Shown here piece by piece: positions 47,362 through 57,051 of a stretch of 64,000 nt of DNA. The position numbers and the translations under genes are program-made. Within the stretch, counting starts at the first letter, position 1, and every line of letters starts with the position of its first letter. Below the pieces are notes generated by a model, which saw only the letters and a program-made list of their open reading frames with translations, ran no database searches and was not told the origin of the DNA. The DNA is from Syntrophobacter fumaroxidans MPOB (lineage in GTDB: Bacteria; Desulfobacterota; Syntrophobacteria; Syntrophobacterales; Syntrophobacteraceae): the NCBI RefSeq assembly GCF_000014965.1, contig NC_008554.1, positions 1,724,001-1,788,000 of the forward strand. The letters are read 5' to 3'.

Positions 47362-49175
47362 GGTGCGGACGGCGCGGTAACCTTCTTCAGAAGATAAAAG
47401 GCGCCCTTCGAATCGTAGCGCGTGGTCCTGGTGGCGTAGATCCACCTGCAGCCCGCCAGAATTCCGTCTATGCTCACCCGGTAACAGTCCTGGCGCGCCG
47501 GATCGGTGGTGGTGGTGAATTCAATGTTGGGCGCCGAGTAGGTCCCCCGGACCAGCAGGTTGCAACCCGGGAAACCGACGTAACTTCCTTTGATTATGTC
47601 CTCGACCTCGTCGTAAGCCAGATGCCAGAACTCGATGGAACCGTCCTTCTGCCAGTAACCGTTGATGCAGTCGGCATCCCCCGGCGCCGGGATGACCTGA
47701 ACCGTGTAATCGCCGCCCTCGGACCGTCCCGCGACGATCATGATCAGTTGGCCCCACTCCCCCGGCTTCAGGGTTTTGTAGAACTCACACTGCCCTGCAA
47801 AGCTTTGCTTGACGGGCTCCTGCCCCTTGTTCGACCTGACCCCCATGAAAAAGTAACTGAAGTTGCCCGCGGCTTCCCCGGTCACTCTCACGCGGACGCG
47901 CGTCAGCTGATCGCCCAGGGCGAACCGATAGTAATCGGCGCCGTACGGGGCCACTCGGCCGTTGAAGGTGAAACGCGTCGAATTCGAAGAAATCTTGTGG
48001 GCGGCATTGATCTGGACGCGGCGCAGCTGGCGGGTGGCTTCGCACGTGACATGCGGTGTCCCTTCAAGCGCGTAATCGTATTCAGAAGGAGCATTGGCAA
48101 GACCCTGGATGTAATTGGTCTTGTGCCATTTGTGAAGAAAGTGATCGAAGTCCAGCCCGAGCTTTGCCCGCACCACGGCAGCCACGGCGGCGCGGGGATC
48201 CTTTTGCGCCTGGGAGTGGTACCTTTTCCACGCATCCCGGATGGCTTCCCACCCGGCTCTGTCAGCCAAATAAACCCAAAAATGGGCCGAATCGTAGGCC
48301 CGATTGAGCAACAGGTTCTTGTCCGGGTTGGCCAGCCCTTCGTTCATGCGGTTGACATAATCGTAAACGGGGGAGACGTCTCCGGCCGCCAATGCCCACT
48401 TCATCGCCCAGACGGCGGTGCCCTCCGCCAACCACATCACGCCCGGGTACGGATCCTCGAGACCGCACGTGAACTGCACGCGATGGAAAAGCTCGTGGGC
48501 CGATACCGACCTCCTGCGACACGGATCCTTTGCCACCGACCTGCTGTTCAAATTGATATACTTCAAGGAATTATGCGTCGATCCCATGTCCCCGAAGTAG
48601 AACACCTTGATGTCGATCAACTTCTCGCCGTACTCCTCGTAACACTGAGGTTCGATCCCGAAGATGTCCGTGTACACATTCCAGTATCGGTTCAAATACA
48701 AGGACAGCGCTCGAATGTCCTCGCGGGTGACGTTGTGCAGCTCGTTGGAATCGTTGTCCGTCCACTTGAACTTGAAGTGCCCGAAAATCTCCTCGCGAGG
48801 CAACTCCGGAACCGCGCCCGCCATGAGATCGTCCACCCGCCGCCGCGTCTCATCCGAGATTGCCGGGTTTTGCAGCCCTGCCATAAGGCTGGTTATTCGC
48901 GGGTACCCGCATTCCGCCTCCCCCTCACGGGCGGGGGGCGTCTCCACTTCCAGGGGAGAATAGATCTTTGCGGCCAGCGCGAGGATTTCCTCGTCCGTGC
49001 GGGGAACGTCCGGGTTGCCCCCGAAGCGGGCTTCAAAAACCTCCCGGGAGAGGATCTCCATCCGGATTTCGTCTGTAGCGAACTGGAAAACTTCCGCGGC
49101 ATCGACGGCCCGCGGGATCGTCAGTATCGCAAGAATCAATACAAAAATCACATTGCGCAAGGATGCAGGTTTCAT
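47349..49175 (-). CDS. Secreted protein with HExxH zinc-metallopeptidase signature
   Basis: Exported protein of 608 residues with a clear signal peptide (VIFVLILAILTIPRAVDA, cleavage before AEVF). A putative peptidase core has SAHELFHRVQF (HExxH, about residue 240) and, about 28 residues on, MWLAEGTAVWAM, whose Glu could be the third zinc ligand as in gluzincins. A beta-rich C-terminal half with several Cys residues (GQCEF, DADCINGYW, GCRWIYATR) follows. No family name is certain. ATG 49175 has GGAGG nine bases upstream. Single gene. Confidence 0.75.
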   Translation of the reverse strand: MKPASLRNVIFVLILAILTIPRAVDAAEVFQFATDEIRMEILSREVFEARFGGNPDVPRTDEEILALAAKIYSPLEVETPPAREGEAECGYPRITSLMAGLQNPAISDETRRRVDDLMAGAVPELPREEIFGHFKFKWTDNDSNELHNVTREDIRALSLYLNRYWNVYTDIFGIEPQCYEEYGEKLIDIKVFYFGDMGSTHNSLKYINLNSRSVAKDPCRRRSVSAHELFHRVQFTCGLEDPYPGVMWLAEGTAVWAMKWALAAGDVSPVYDYVNRMNEGLANPDKNLLLNRAYDSAHFWVYLADRAGWEAIRDAWKRYHSQAQKDPRAAVAAVVRAKLGLDFDHFLHKWHKTNYIQGLANAPSEYDYALEGTPHVTCEATRQLRRVQINAAHKISSNSTRFTFNGRVAPYGADYYRFALGDQLTRVRVRVTGEAAGNFSYFFMGVRSNKGQEPVKQSFAGQCEFYKTLKPGEWGQLIMIVAGRSEGGDYTVQVIPAPGDADCINGYWQKDGSIEFWHLAYDEVEDIIKGSYVGFPGCNLLVRGTYSAPNIEFTTTTDPARQDCYRVSIDGILAGCRWIYATRTTRYDSKGAFYLLKKVTAPSAPHEE

Positions 49176-49411
49176 TGTATTGCGCCTCCGGTTGTTCGAG
49201 CTGCAGCCAATACAGGGGGATGCACGCGGCCGATGAAGCCCCCGGACGCCACGGAAAACTTGTATTGATCGTGCTTCAGCACACATGTCTTCAGCTTACA
49301 GGAACGGCCGGATTGTGTCAAATGATCAAATTACCACGGAAAAATGGATTGCACCCGGCAATGAATCAACCAAGGAACGGGGGTAAAGCATGGTCACAGG
49401 CGGGAAGCAGG

Positions 49412-49455
49412 ACGAAAAAACCGGCTCGGCCGGTGACAACGTCACCGGCCGAGCC
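49412..49455 (-). terminator. Intrinsic terminator of the YHS-domain gene
   Basis: On the minus strand a perfect 15-bp stem (49455-49441 with 49437-49423, AAC-type loop) is followed by GG and six T residues. It begins 12 bases after the stop of the gene at 49468. Confidence 0.9.
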
Positions 49456-49467
49456 GCGATGGACCGA

Positions 49468-49743
49468 TCACTTGGCGTCGGAGGTTTTCTCAAGCTCCAC
49501 GCCTTCGGACTCGAGCTTTCTGATGTACTTGTCAGGATCTTTCCGGAAGTCTTCGACACAGCCGGTGCAGCAAAAATACACCCGTTTCCCCTGGTAATCC
49601 GCGAAAACCGTCCTGTCGATCTTTCCACCCATCACAGGGCAGTTCGTCTGAGCTTTCCCCGCGTCCGCGGCTTCCGGAGCGAATGCAAATCCGGACAACA
49701 TCAGTCCGAGTGCAAGCACGAGCACAATCAACAACCTCTTCAT
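49468..49743 (-). CDS. Secreted YHS-domain protein
   Basis: Ninety-one-residue exported protein: a signal peptide (LLIVLVLALGLMLSGFAFA) and a YHS-type domain with TNCPVMGGKID and VYFCCTGCVEDFRKDPDKYI. YHS domains bind metals such as copper or heavy metals through Cys/His; a metal-binding or sensing role in the periplasm is likely. GGGAGGAACG lies before ATG 49743. Single gene with a strong terminator. Confidence 0.88.
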   Translation of the reverse strand: MKRLLIVLVLALGLMLSGFAFAPEAADAGKAQTNCPVMGGKIDRTVFADYQGKRVYFCCTGCVEDFRKDPDKYIRKLESEGVELEKTSDAK

Positions 49744-50090
49744 AATCGTTCCTCCCTGGTGCATCGAGTATACCCGGTCGGGCCCGGCACCGGCAATTGT
49801 TGGGTGGCCCTCGTTCGATATTTTCTTCTCTCGTGAAGTCAATCATCCAACGCTCCTATCGACGACGTCCTGACCGAACTTGTCCACCACTGCCGGGAAC
49901 GGCCTCCCTGCGTGCCTCCGCGGCCCCGTTTCCTTTTTACTTTTGACCTGTTCTCAGCCGATGTGATAGAAATGAACCTTGGACGATTCACCTCACAGTA
50001 GACGGATCATGCTTGCCAAGATCCGGGCATCACTTCCGACTCGGTCGCGGCCGCCATCCGGAAGGCGGCGGCTACCCCCGGCGGGCACCC
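49744..50090. other. Divergent intergenic region
   Basis: About 350 bases between the YHS gene and the M23 peptidase gene. It must hold promoters for both directions; no clear consensus boxes were found. Confidence 0.5.
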
Positions 50091-51467
50091 ATGAAGAAGT
50101 TCGTGATCAAAACCATCCCCGGCAGACCCGACCACCGAATTCCCAGGACGCGATGGATGAGAGGCAAGCACGTCTTCATCGCGCTCGTGGTCCTCGGCTT
50201 TGCCTTCGGATCGTACAGCCTGCTCCAGACACCGGATGAGAAGGTCCCGGCGACGCCTGCCGCGCCCGCGACGACCGCCGAACCCGCGACCCCCGTCTCC
50301 CTTGATTATCCCGATGCCTTCGCCGTGCGTTCCCAGTATCTCGAGCGGTTTGCCATACGGCATCACATCGTTCGCGCCGGCGAATCCCTCTCCGGGATCG
50401 TCGAGTCCTCGGGCCTTCCCGCGGCGGTCATCGGCCAGTGGGAAAAATCCTGCCGCAACTTCCCCGCGCTCAGCCAGATCAAGCCCGACGACGAGCTCAT
50501 CATACACGTGGGCCGCAGCGACAACCAGCCGGTGAAGCTCATCCTGTCCGCGGCTCAAGGTTCCACGTACACGCTGCGCAGAGTCGGCACCGAATGGAAC
50601 TGCCGGGATGACGGGAGCAGCCCTCTGCCCATCGGAAACACGGTCCGGGGCGTTTATGCCGAGGATCTCTACGAATCTTGCATCGGAGCCGGTCTGCCGG
50701 CGGCCCTCGTGGCGGATCTGACCGATATCTTCGCCTACGACGTCGACTTCAACTCGGATCTGAAAGAAGGCGACACCTTCGTCGTCCACTACGAAGATTG
50801 GGTGAAGGACGGCCGGAAATCGCGGCCGGGGGTCATCCTGGCGGCCGAGTTCACGGCTTCCGGGCAGCGCTTGCAGGCTTTCCTCTACCAGTTCCCGGAC
50901 GGGGCCACGGAATACTTCGACGCCAAGGGAACGTCGCTTCGCAAACCCTTTCTGAAGAGCCCCCTGAACTACCGGCGGATCATGGCCGCATCGAACTACA
51001 AGCCTTTGAAACCGATTCTCAAGATCTACCGGCCGCACCTGGGCGTGGATTACACGGCACCGAAGGGAACGCCGGTCAGCGCGGTGGGAGACGGGACGGT
51101 CGCGGCCATGGGAAGAACGGACAAGGCGGGCCGCTTCATCCAGATCGTGCACAAAGGCGGCTACAAGACCCATTACGGTCACCTGTCCGCCTTCAGCAAA
51201 GGACTCGCAAAAGGCAGGAAGGTGACTCAGGGTGAAATCATCGGCCTGGTGGGCTCCACCGATGCCTCGACGACGCCCTACCTCGACTTCCGCTTCGTCC
51301 GTAACGGTAAACCGGTCAATTATCTCAAGTCGGATTTCCCCCGCTCCCGCACCATTCCGAAAACGCTGCGGCTCGATTTTGAAAAAAAGCGCGACCTCGG
51401 CCAGGCCGCCCTCGACGGCAGTTCCGCCCCCACGGCGAATACCGCCGAAGGTCCGACCAGCGGGTGA
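50091..51467 (+). CDS. M23-family peptidoglycan endopeptidase
   Basis: Membrane-anchored murein hydrolase of 458 residues. A single N-terminal helix (about 25-43, VFIALVVLGFAFGSYSLL) is followed by a Pro/Ala linker, an OapA/LysM-like region (HHIVRAGESLSGIVESSGL, about 88), a middle domain, and the LytM zinc domain with YRPHLGVDYTAPKGTPV (HxxxD) and KTHYGHLSAF (HxH). Both zinc motifs are present, so it should be active. ATG 50091 is chosen; the frame extends to 50013 without homology. priA follows 4 bases after its stop. Confidence 0.92.
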   Translation: MKKFVIKTIPGRPDHRIPRTRWMRGKHVFIALVVLGFAFGSYSLLQTPDEKVPATPAAPATTAEPATPVSLDYPDAFAVRSQYLERFAIRHHIVRAGESLSGIVESSGLPAAVIGQWEKSCRNFPALSQIKPDDELIIHVGRSDNQPVKLILSAAQGSTYTLRRVGTEWNCRDDGSSPLPIGNTVRGVYAEDLYESCIGAGLPAALVADLTDIFAYDVDFNSDLKEGDTFVVHYEDWVKDGRKSRPGVILAAEFTASGQRLQAFLYQFPDGATEYFDAKGTSLRKPFLKSPLNYRRIMAASNYKPLKPILKIYRPHLGVDYTAPKGTPVSAVGDGTVAAMGRTDKAGRFIQIVHKGGYKTHYGHLSAFSKGLAKGRKVTQGEIIGLVGSTDASTTPYLDFRFVRNGKPVNYLKSDFPRSRTIPKTLRLDFEKKRDLGQAALDGSSAPTANTAEGPTSG

Positions 51468-51471
51468 TCCG

Positions 51472-53916
51472 GTGGCGGGTCCTTTCGCGGAAGTATCGAT
51501 TTTCAGCGCTCTCGAGAAGACCCTGCACTACGCGATTCCCTCCGAGCTGAACGCCGGGGCGCGCCCCGGCGCGCGCGTGCTGGTCCCCCTGGGAAGAAGA
51601 AGCGCCACCGGGCTCATCCTGGCCCGCGCCGACTGCCCTCCCCCGGACATGCCCCCGGAGGTCCGCCTGAAGCCAATCCTGGCAGTCCTGGACGACGCTC
51701 CCGTGCTCACTCCCGATCTCATCGCACTGTGCCGCTGGCTTGCTTCCTACTACTTCTATCCTGTGGGAGAAGTCCTCCAGACGGCCCTTCCCTCCGGGGC
51801 GACCAACGCCCCGCAAGTCTTCGTGCGCCTTACGCCCGCGGGGGAGGAACGGGCCGAAACGCAACGGGACGAAATCGGGGAGTTGCTGCATCGCCGGGGG
51901 CCGACGGCTCTTGCCGAGCTCGAAGCCGCCTGCGGCTCGCCGCGAGGCTTCCGTCAAAAGCTCAGGGAACTTGAAAACCGGGGGCTGGTGGAACGGTGCC
52001 ATGAATGGCGATGCGGATTGCCCGGCCCGAAGACGGTCAAGGTGGTCCGCCTGGCAGGTGAACCGGATCCCGGGCCGATCGAGCACAACGCCAACCTGAA
52101 GTCGCTCGTCGCGCTCCTGCGGGGAGCGGATGCCGGTATCCCGCTGAGCGTGGTGCGCCGGGAAGTGCGAAACGCCGACTACTGGCTGCGCAAGCTCGCG
52201 GCCGCAGGAACGGTGCGGGTGGAAGAGCGGGAGGAGGAACGCACGTTCCGGCTCGCGCAGGCCTTGCCGGAAGCCCCGCCGCCGCGGCTCACCCCGGACC
52301 AGCAGGAGGTTTTCGACGCGGTTTCCCCGTATCTCGCAAGCGGGCCTTTCCAGCCGTTCATGCTGTTCGGGGTCACCGGAAGCGGCAAGACCGAAGTCTA
52401 CATGCGGCTGGTCGAGGAAACGCTCAAACGGGGGCGCGGCGCGCTCGTCCTGGTGCCTGAAATCGGCCTCAGCACCCAGCTCGAAGCCCTCTTCCGGCAG
52501 CGTTTCGGCGAGCGGCTCGCGGTCTGGCACAGCGGCGTCCCGGAAGGAGCCCGGCACGATCAGTGGCGGGACATCCTGGCGGGCCGCAGGACCGTGGTGC
52601 TCGGCGCCCGGTCGGCCGTCTTCATGCCCGTTCGCGATCCGGGCCTCATCGTGGTGGACGAGGAACACGACCCGTCGTACAAGCAGGACGACCACCTGCG
52701 CTACCACGCGCGCGACGCGGCGCTGGTGCGGGCGCGGCTCCTGGGAATCCCGGTGGTGCTCGGATCGGCCACCCCCAGCCTGCAGACCATCCACCAGAGC
52801 AGGCTGGAACGCTACCGCCCGCTCCTCCTGCCTCGGCGCATCCTGGACCGCCCGCTGCCGACCCTCGAGATCGTGGACATGCGCCGCGAGTCCTCGCGCG
52901 CCCGCATCCTTTCTCATCGGCTGCGCACGGCCCTGGCGGAAACCCTGCAGGCGGGCGACCAGGCCCTTCTCTTTCTCAACCGGCGAGGCTTCGCCACCTG
53001 TTTCTTATGCGGTGTCTGCGGCGCGGTGCTTCAGTGCTCTTCGTGCAGCGTCAGTCTCACCTATCACCAGCGGGAGAAGATCCTGCGCTGCCACTACTGC
53101 GGGAAGGAGGAGGCCGTGCCCGAGCGCTGCCCGGCGTGCGGCCACGCAGGCTTGTTCCCGCTCGGGTTCGGGACCGAGCGCGTGGAGGAGGAAGTGCGGC
53201 GTGAGCTGCCGGACGCCCGCATCGTGCGGATCGATCGGGACACGGTGAGCCGCCCGGAAGACCTGGTGGAAAGCCTCGACGCCGTTCGATCCGGGCGCGC
53301 CAACGTACTCATCGGAACGCAGATGGTGGGCAAGGGGCACGATTTTCCCGACATTACGCTGGTCGGGGTGATCAATGCGGATACGGCGCTGCAGTTCCCC
53401 GATTTCCGCGCGGGAGAGACGACGGTGCAGCTGCTCATGCAGGTGGCGGGGCGGGCCGGGCGCGGCGAACAGCCCGGGCGGGTGATTCTCCAGACTTACA
53501 ACCAGTTCCATTACACCCTCGAAGCGGTGCTGGCGCTCGACTACGAAAGGTTCTGCGACATCGAGCTGCAATCGCGCGAACAACTTCGGTACCCGCCGTT
53601 CGCGAGGTTCCTGAAATTCCTGGTGACTTCGCGCAGCGAGGCGCAGACACGCGAGGCCGCCCGACGGCTGGCCGCCCTGTGCCGGGAGACGGCGGAACGG
53701 TTCGACGCTTCGGGGCGCCCGGCAGCCGTTCTCGGACCGTCCCCCGCTCCCCTGCTCAAGCTCAAGGACCGCTACCGCTGGCACGTTTTCGTCAAGGCCT
53801 GGACGAGCCGCGACCTGCAGGATTTCACGGAAACCGTTCTGAGCGGCGCGCGAAGCGATCCCGCGTTGAGGCGCGTTCAGCTGGCCGTGGACCGCGACCC
53901 GATGATGAGCATGTGA
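51472..53916 (+). CDS. priA: Primosomal protein N' (replication restart helicase)
   Basis: PriA helicase of 814 residues that reloads replication at stalled forks. The N-terminal DNA-binding domain (FAEVSIFSALEKTLHYAIP) is followed by Walker A GVTGSGKTEVYMRL, DEEHD, SATPSLQT, the eight-Cys zinc region (CFLCGVCGAVLQCSSC, then CHYCGKEE and CPACGH) and the C-terminal helicase motifs (QMVGKGHDFP, MQVAGRAGRG). The start is GTG 51472, four bases after the upstream stop. The frame is open further upstream inside the M23 gene. Confidence 0.95.
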   Translation: MAGPFAEVSIFSALEKTLHYAIPSELNAGARPGARVLVPLGRRSATGLILARADCPPPDMPPEVRLKPILAVLDDAPVLTPDLIALCRWLASYYFYPVGEVLQTALPSGATNAPQVFVRLTPAGEERAETQRDEIGELLHRRGPTALAELEAACGSPRGFRQKLRELENRGLVERCHEWRCGLPGPKTVKVVRLAGEPDPGPIEHNANLKSLVALLRGADAGIPLSVVRREVRNADYWLRKLAAAGTVRVEEREEERTFRLAQALPEAPPPRLTPDQQEVFDAVSPYLASGPFQPFMLFGVTGSGKTEVYMRLVEETLKRGRGALVLVPEIGLSTQLEALFRQRFGERLAVWHSGVPEGARHDQWRDILAGRRTVVLGARSAVFMPVRDPGLIVVDEEHDPSYKQDDHLRYHARDAALVRARLLGIPVVLGSATPSLQTIHQSRLERYRPLLLPRRILDRPLPTLEIVDMRRESSRARILSHRLRTALAETLQAGDQALLFLNRRGFATCFLCGVCGAVLQCSSCSVSLTYHQREKILRCHYCGKEEAVPERCPACGHAGLFPLGFGTERVEEEVRRELPDARIVRIDRDTVSRPEDLVESLDAVRSGRANVLIGTQMVGKGHDFPDITLVGVINADTALQFPDFRAGETTVQLLMQVAGRAGRGEQPGRVILQTYNQFHYTLEAVLALDYERFCDIELQSREQLRYPPFARFLKFLVTSRSEAQTREAARRLAALCRETAERFDASGRPAAVLGPSPAPLLKLKDRYRWHVFVKAWTSRDLQDFTETVLSGARSDPALRRVQLAVDRDPMMSM

Positions 53917-53921
53917 GCGGC

Positions 53922-55817
53922 ATGGCGGACATCCTCCTCATCCAGCCCCCCATCAGGGATTTCTATCTCACCGCGAAAAGGACCATCCCATATGGGCTGG
54001 CTTCGGTGGCGGCGGTGCTCATGCGGGAGGGTTTTTCCGTGGAAATCCTCGACTGCCTCGCCACCCGCAAGTCGAAGTCCATCGACTTTCCCGTCGAAAT
54101 GGAATACCTGAAAGCCTGGTACGGCAAGCCGGACATTTCTCCTTTCGGGTTGTTTCACCGCTACCGGCACTACGGGCTGAGCTTCGGGAAGATCGCGGAG
54201 GCGGTGCGGAGGGCGAAGCCTTTCCTGGTGGGCATTTCATCGCTTTTCACCGCTTACTGCGGGGAGGCCCTGCGGACGGCCGAAACGGTGCGGAACGCCG
54301 CCCCCGGTTGCACCATCGTGATGGGGGGCCATCACCCGACGGAACTGTACGAATCCGTTATGGAATGCGGCGCGGTGGACTTCGTGCTCCGGGGCGAGGG
54401 CGAGGCGTCGCTGCCGCTGCTGGCGCGGGCGGTGCGGGCGGGGAGCGGGATAGAGCATGTGCCCGGCATCGTGTACCGCGCCGCCGAGGGCGGATTGCGC
54501 GCGGCGGACCCGGCCGTGATGGACGATCTGGACCGCTATCCCCTGCCGGCGCAGGGATTGATCGACGGGAAGTTCTACCGCAGGGGGGCAAGGGGCGCGG
54601 CCGTGGTGACGGCGAGCCGGGGCTGTCCGCTCCGTTGCTCGTACTGCTCCATCGGCGGGGCCGAATGGCTCAAGTACCGGCGGAGGAGCGTGGATTCCGT
54701 TCTGCGCGAAATCGAGGTTGCGGTGAACGAATACGGGGCCGGGTTCATCGATTTCGAGGACGAGAACCTCTCGCTGCGCAAGCCGTGGTTCATGGAACTG
54801 CTCGATGGGATCACAGGCCGGTTCGGGGCGGGGCGGCTCGAGCTGCGGGCCATGAACGGCCTGTTTCCGCCGTCGCTCGACGAGGAGATGGTGAGCGCCA
54901 TGAAGGAGGCGGGGTTCACGGCGCTGAACCTCTCGCTGGGGTCGGCCTGCCCTGAGCAGGCCCGGCGGTTCGGGAGGCCGGACGTGCGGGACGGGTTCGA
55001 ACGGGCGCTGGCCTGGGCGGAGCAGGTCGGGCTGAACGCCGTGGGTTACGTCATCGTGGGCGCGCCGGGGCAGAGCGCCGCCGACTCCGTGGACGATTTG
55101 CTCTACCTGGCGGAACGCCCGGTCGTCGCAGGAGTCTCCGTCTACTACCCGGCGCCGGGCAGCGCGGACTTTGCGCGTTGCGCGCGCTCTGGGCTCCTGC
55201 CCGGGAAGTTCTCGCTCATGCGATCGACCGCCCTCCCCGTTTCCGACACGACCACGCGGGACGAATCGGCGACATTGCTCCGCCTGGGGCGGATTCTGAA
55301 CTTCATGAAGTTGCTGGAGGAGGCGGGGCGTGCCGTGGTGGCGGGCAATCGGGAGGAGCGACGCGAGGCCGGGGCACGGGCGGGTCGCGGGCGAACCGGG
55401 GAGTCATTCCGCGCTCAGGCGGACCGGTGCTCGGCCGGCGCCGCGGCGGACGTCATGGCGGAGCGGAGCCGGGGAGCGATGTCTGCCCAAGCGAACCCGT
55501 GCGTGAACGGTTCGGACTTGGAGGAGCGGGAGGATCGGCACGGCGCTGGGGCAACGGCCCGCAGCGCGCGGGATGCATCCCGCTCGGAAACAGCCGCCGT
55601 GGGAGCATTGCCCGCCGAGCCCGTCGACCGCATCGAGGTCGGGAAGGACTTGCTCCGTGCCTTCCTGGCGGAGGGCAAAATCCTCGGCATGACGCCCGCC
55701 GGGGAGATTTACGAGCACAGGGTGTCAAAACGCCTTTGCGAGAGATTCCTGGCGGGTGTGTCGAGGATCGGGGCGGGGAGGGTTTCCCTTGACCGCCCGA
55801 AAAACCGCATGGTATAA
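53922..55817 (+). CDS. B12-binding-domain radical SAM protein
   Basis: Protein of 631 residues with an N-terminal cobalamin-binding-like domain (about 1-160: ILLIQPPIRDFYLTAKR, TIVMGGHHPTELYESV) and a radical SAM domain whose cluster motif is Cys235, Cys239, Cys242 (RGCPLRCSYCS). The partner substrate is unknown; no precursor peptide gene is visible. Residues about 469-568 form an Arg/Ala/Gly/Ser-rich low-complexity insert not expected in the fold, followed by a conserved-looking C-terminal segment (DLLRAFLAEGKILGMTPAG). ATG 53922 lies six bases after the priA stop. Confidence 0.88.
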   Translation: MADILLIQPPIRDFYLTAKRTIPYGLASVAAVLMREGFSVEILDCLATRKSKSIDFPVEMEYLKAWYGKPDISPFGLFHRYRHYGLSFGKIAEAVRRAKPFLVGISSLFTAYCGEALRTAETVRNAAPGCTIVMGGHHPTELYESVMECGAVDFVLRGEGEASLPLLARAVRAGSGIEHVPGIVYRAAEGGLRAADPAVMDDLDRYPLPAQGLIDGKFYRRGARGAAVVTASRGCPLRCSYCSIGGAEWLKYRRRSVDSVLREIEVAVNEYGAGFIDFEDENLSLRKPWFMELLDGITGRFGAGRLELRAMNGLFPPSLDEEMVSAMKEAGFTALNLSLGSACPEQARRFGRPDVRDGFERALAWAEQVGLNAVGYVIVGAPGQSAADSVDDLLYLAERPVVAGVSVYYPAPGSADFARCARSGLLPGKFSLMRSTALPVSDTTTRDESATLLRLGRILNFMKLLEEAGRAVVAGNREERREAGARAGRGRTGESFRAQADRCSAGAAADVMAERSRGAMSAQANPCVNGSDLEEREDRHGAGATARSARDASRSETAAVGALPAEPVDRIEVGKDLLRAFLAEGKILGMTPAGEIYEHRVSKRLCERFLAGVSRIGAGRVSLDRPKNRMV

Positions 55818-55818
55818 G
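55789..55818 (+). promoter_or_regulatory. Promoter-like sequence matching the tRNA-Thr promoter
   Basis: TTGACC (55789-55794), 18 bases, TATAAG (55813-55818), identical boxes and spacing to those upstream of tRNA-Thr, with CGCATGGTATAAG in common. It overlaps the stop codon of the radical SAM gene. No intact RNA gene follows. Confidence 0.5.
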
Positions 55819-56511
55819 GAAAATCAAGCATTGGGCCTGCGTGGCTCGGCGACAGCGCGATTGACATTTCCAAATCCTCCCCCTCTTCCATTCTCCAGTT
55901 GACCGGACGCAGTCCGGACATGTTTCTTTCGACCGATCGAGCTCGGTTCCCGATGATTGTCATTTACCTGGAAAATAGATTCCCGGGTGAGCCTGTTTTC
56001 ATGCTTCGCGGGTGAAGCGCGGCATCATGGATGATTTCGTCGCAGGCGCCTGCCGTTCCTTATGCTCACAGATTCCTTTCGACAAACAAGACCGGTAAGG
56101 CGCCGGGTGGCAGCGAACGCAAGGCCGGGGCGCACGCCGAGCCGGGGTATGCGGCAAGCTGAGTCACGCGCCGAACCAAGGTCAGCGCCTGGTGGAAGCG
56201 AACGCCCATCCGGCGAGAACGCCGAGCCGTGATGGACGAAACATCGGGGCGATTGACGGGCTTTCCACCCTCTCCCGCCCGATGCCGCAGCCTTGAACGC
56301 GACTCGGCATCACGGCCTGACTCAGAGCGACGGCCGTCGGGTTTTCTCCGCCTCCGGATGGCATGGCCTCCCCCGAGGCATCAAGCCGCAATGGAAACCG
56401 ACGACCGGCGCTTCTTCGCTGCCTTGGGCCGGCACGGGCTTCCCCGGGGGCATCAAGACCCAATGAAGGCCGACAGCCGGCGGAACGTCAGTATTGCGAG
56501 GAGCAACGGCA
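55819..56511. other. Non-coding region with degenerate short repeats
   Basis: About 690 bases without a supported gene. Two kinds of imperfect repeat are visible: GGTGG[AC]AGCGAACGC plus a downstream ACGCCGAGCCG, at 56106 and 56191 (85-base spacing), and a roughly 50-base unit containing CCCCG[AG]GGCATCAAG at about 56368 and 56441. A CCGGAC-GCA-GTCCGG palindrome lies at 55903-55917. Confidence 0.5.
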
Positions 56512-57051
56512 ATGTCGAGCATTCCGACCGATAGCTATCCCGCTCAATATGAGAGCCGACTCACGCTCAAGAACGGGAGGCAGGTGCTTCTCAGGCCCAT
56601 TCGTCACACGGACGGGCCGCTTCTCGTCGACCTGTTCAACAAGATTTCTCCGGATTCCATCTACTTTCGTTTCCTGCGGCCCCTGCAATCCCTGCCCGAA
56701 GCCATGGTTCATCGATTCACGCACGTCGATTACAGGACCGAATTCGCCCTTGTGGCCGCCGTCGAAGAGGACGGGAAAGATGCCGTCATTGCCGTGGGGC
56801 GTTACGGTTACAATCCCGATGACGAGCATACGGACTTCGCCATTGCGGTCCGTGACGACTGGCAGCGCCTGGGGCTCGGCAGGGCTTTGCTGAGACGAGT
56901 CCTCGAGATCGGGAGCGAGCACGGCATTCGCCGTTTCTGGAGCCTCATAGACGTCCGGAACGAGAACATGCGACGCATGCTTGCGGAACTTGGCTATGAA
57001 GTGAGGTATTCGCTGCGCGACGGCTTGTTTCACACGGAGATTCTCGTGTGA
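56512..57051 (+). CDS. GNAT-family N-acetyltransferase
   Basis: Acetyltransferase of 179 residues. Acetyl-CoA-binding motif A is VRDDWQRLGLGRALLRRVLE (Q/R-x-x-G-x-G/A), after a full N-terminal half (VLLRPIRHTDGPLLVDLFN). This type often appears as the final domain of protein acetyltransferases of acyl-CoA synthetases; here it stands alone, so the substrate is unknown. GAGGAG precedes ATG 56512. The last 46 codons are inside the first copy of a 188-bp tandem array. Confidence 0.88.
   Translation: MSSIPTDSYPAQYESRLTLKNGRQVLLRPIRHTDGPLLVDLFNKISPDSIYFRFLRPLQSLPEAMVHRFTHVDYRTEFALVAAVEEDGKDAVIAVGRYGYNPDDEHTDFAIAVRDDWQRLGLGRALLRRVLEIGSEHGIRRFWSLIDVRNENMRRMLAELGYEVRYSLRDGLFHTEILV

Noticed and set aside
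46872-49268. Long plus-strand frame opposite the secreted HExxH gene
   Set aside because: The minus strand has signal peptide, ribosome-binding site and zinc motif; the plus frame has none.
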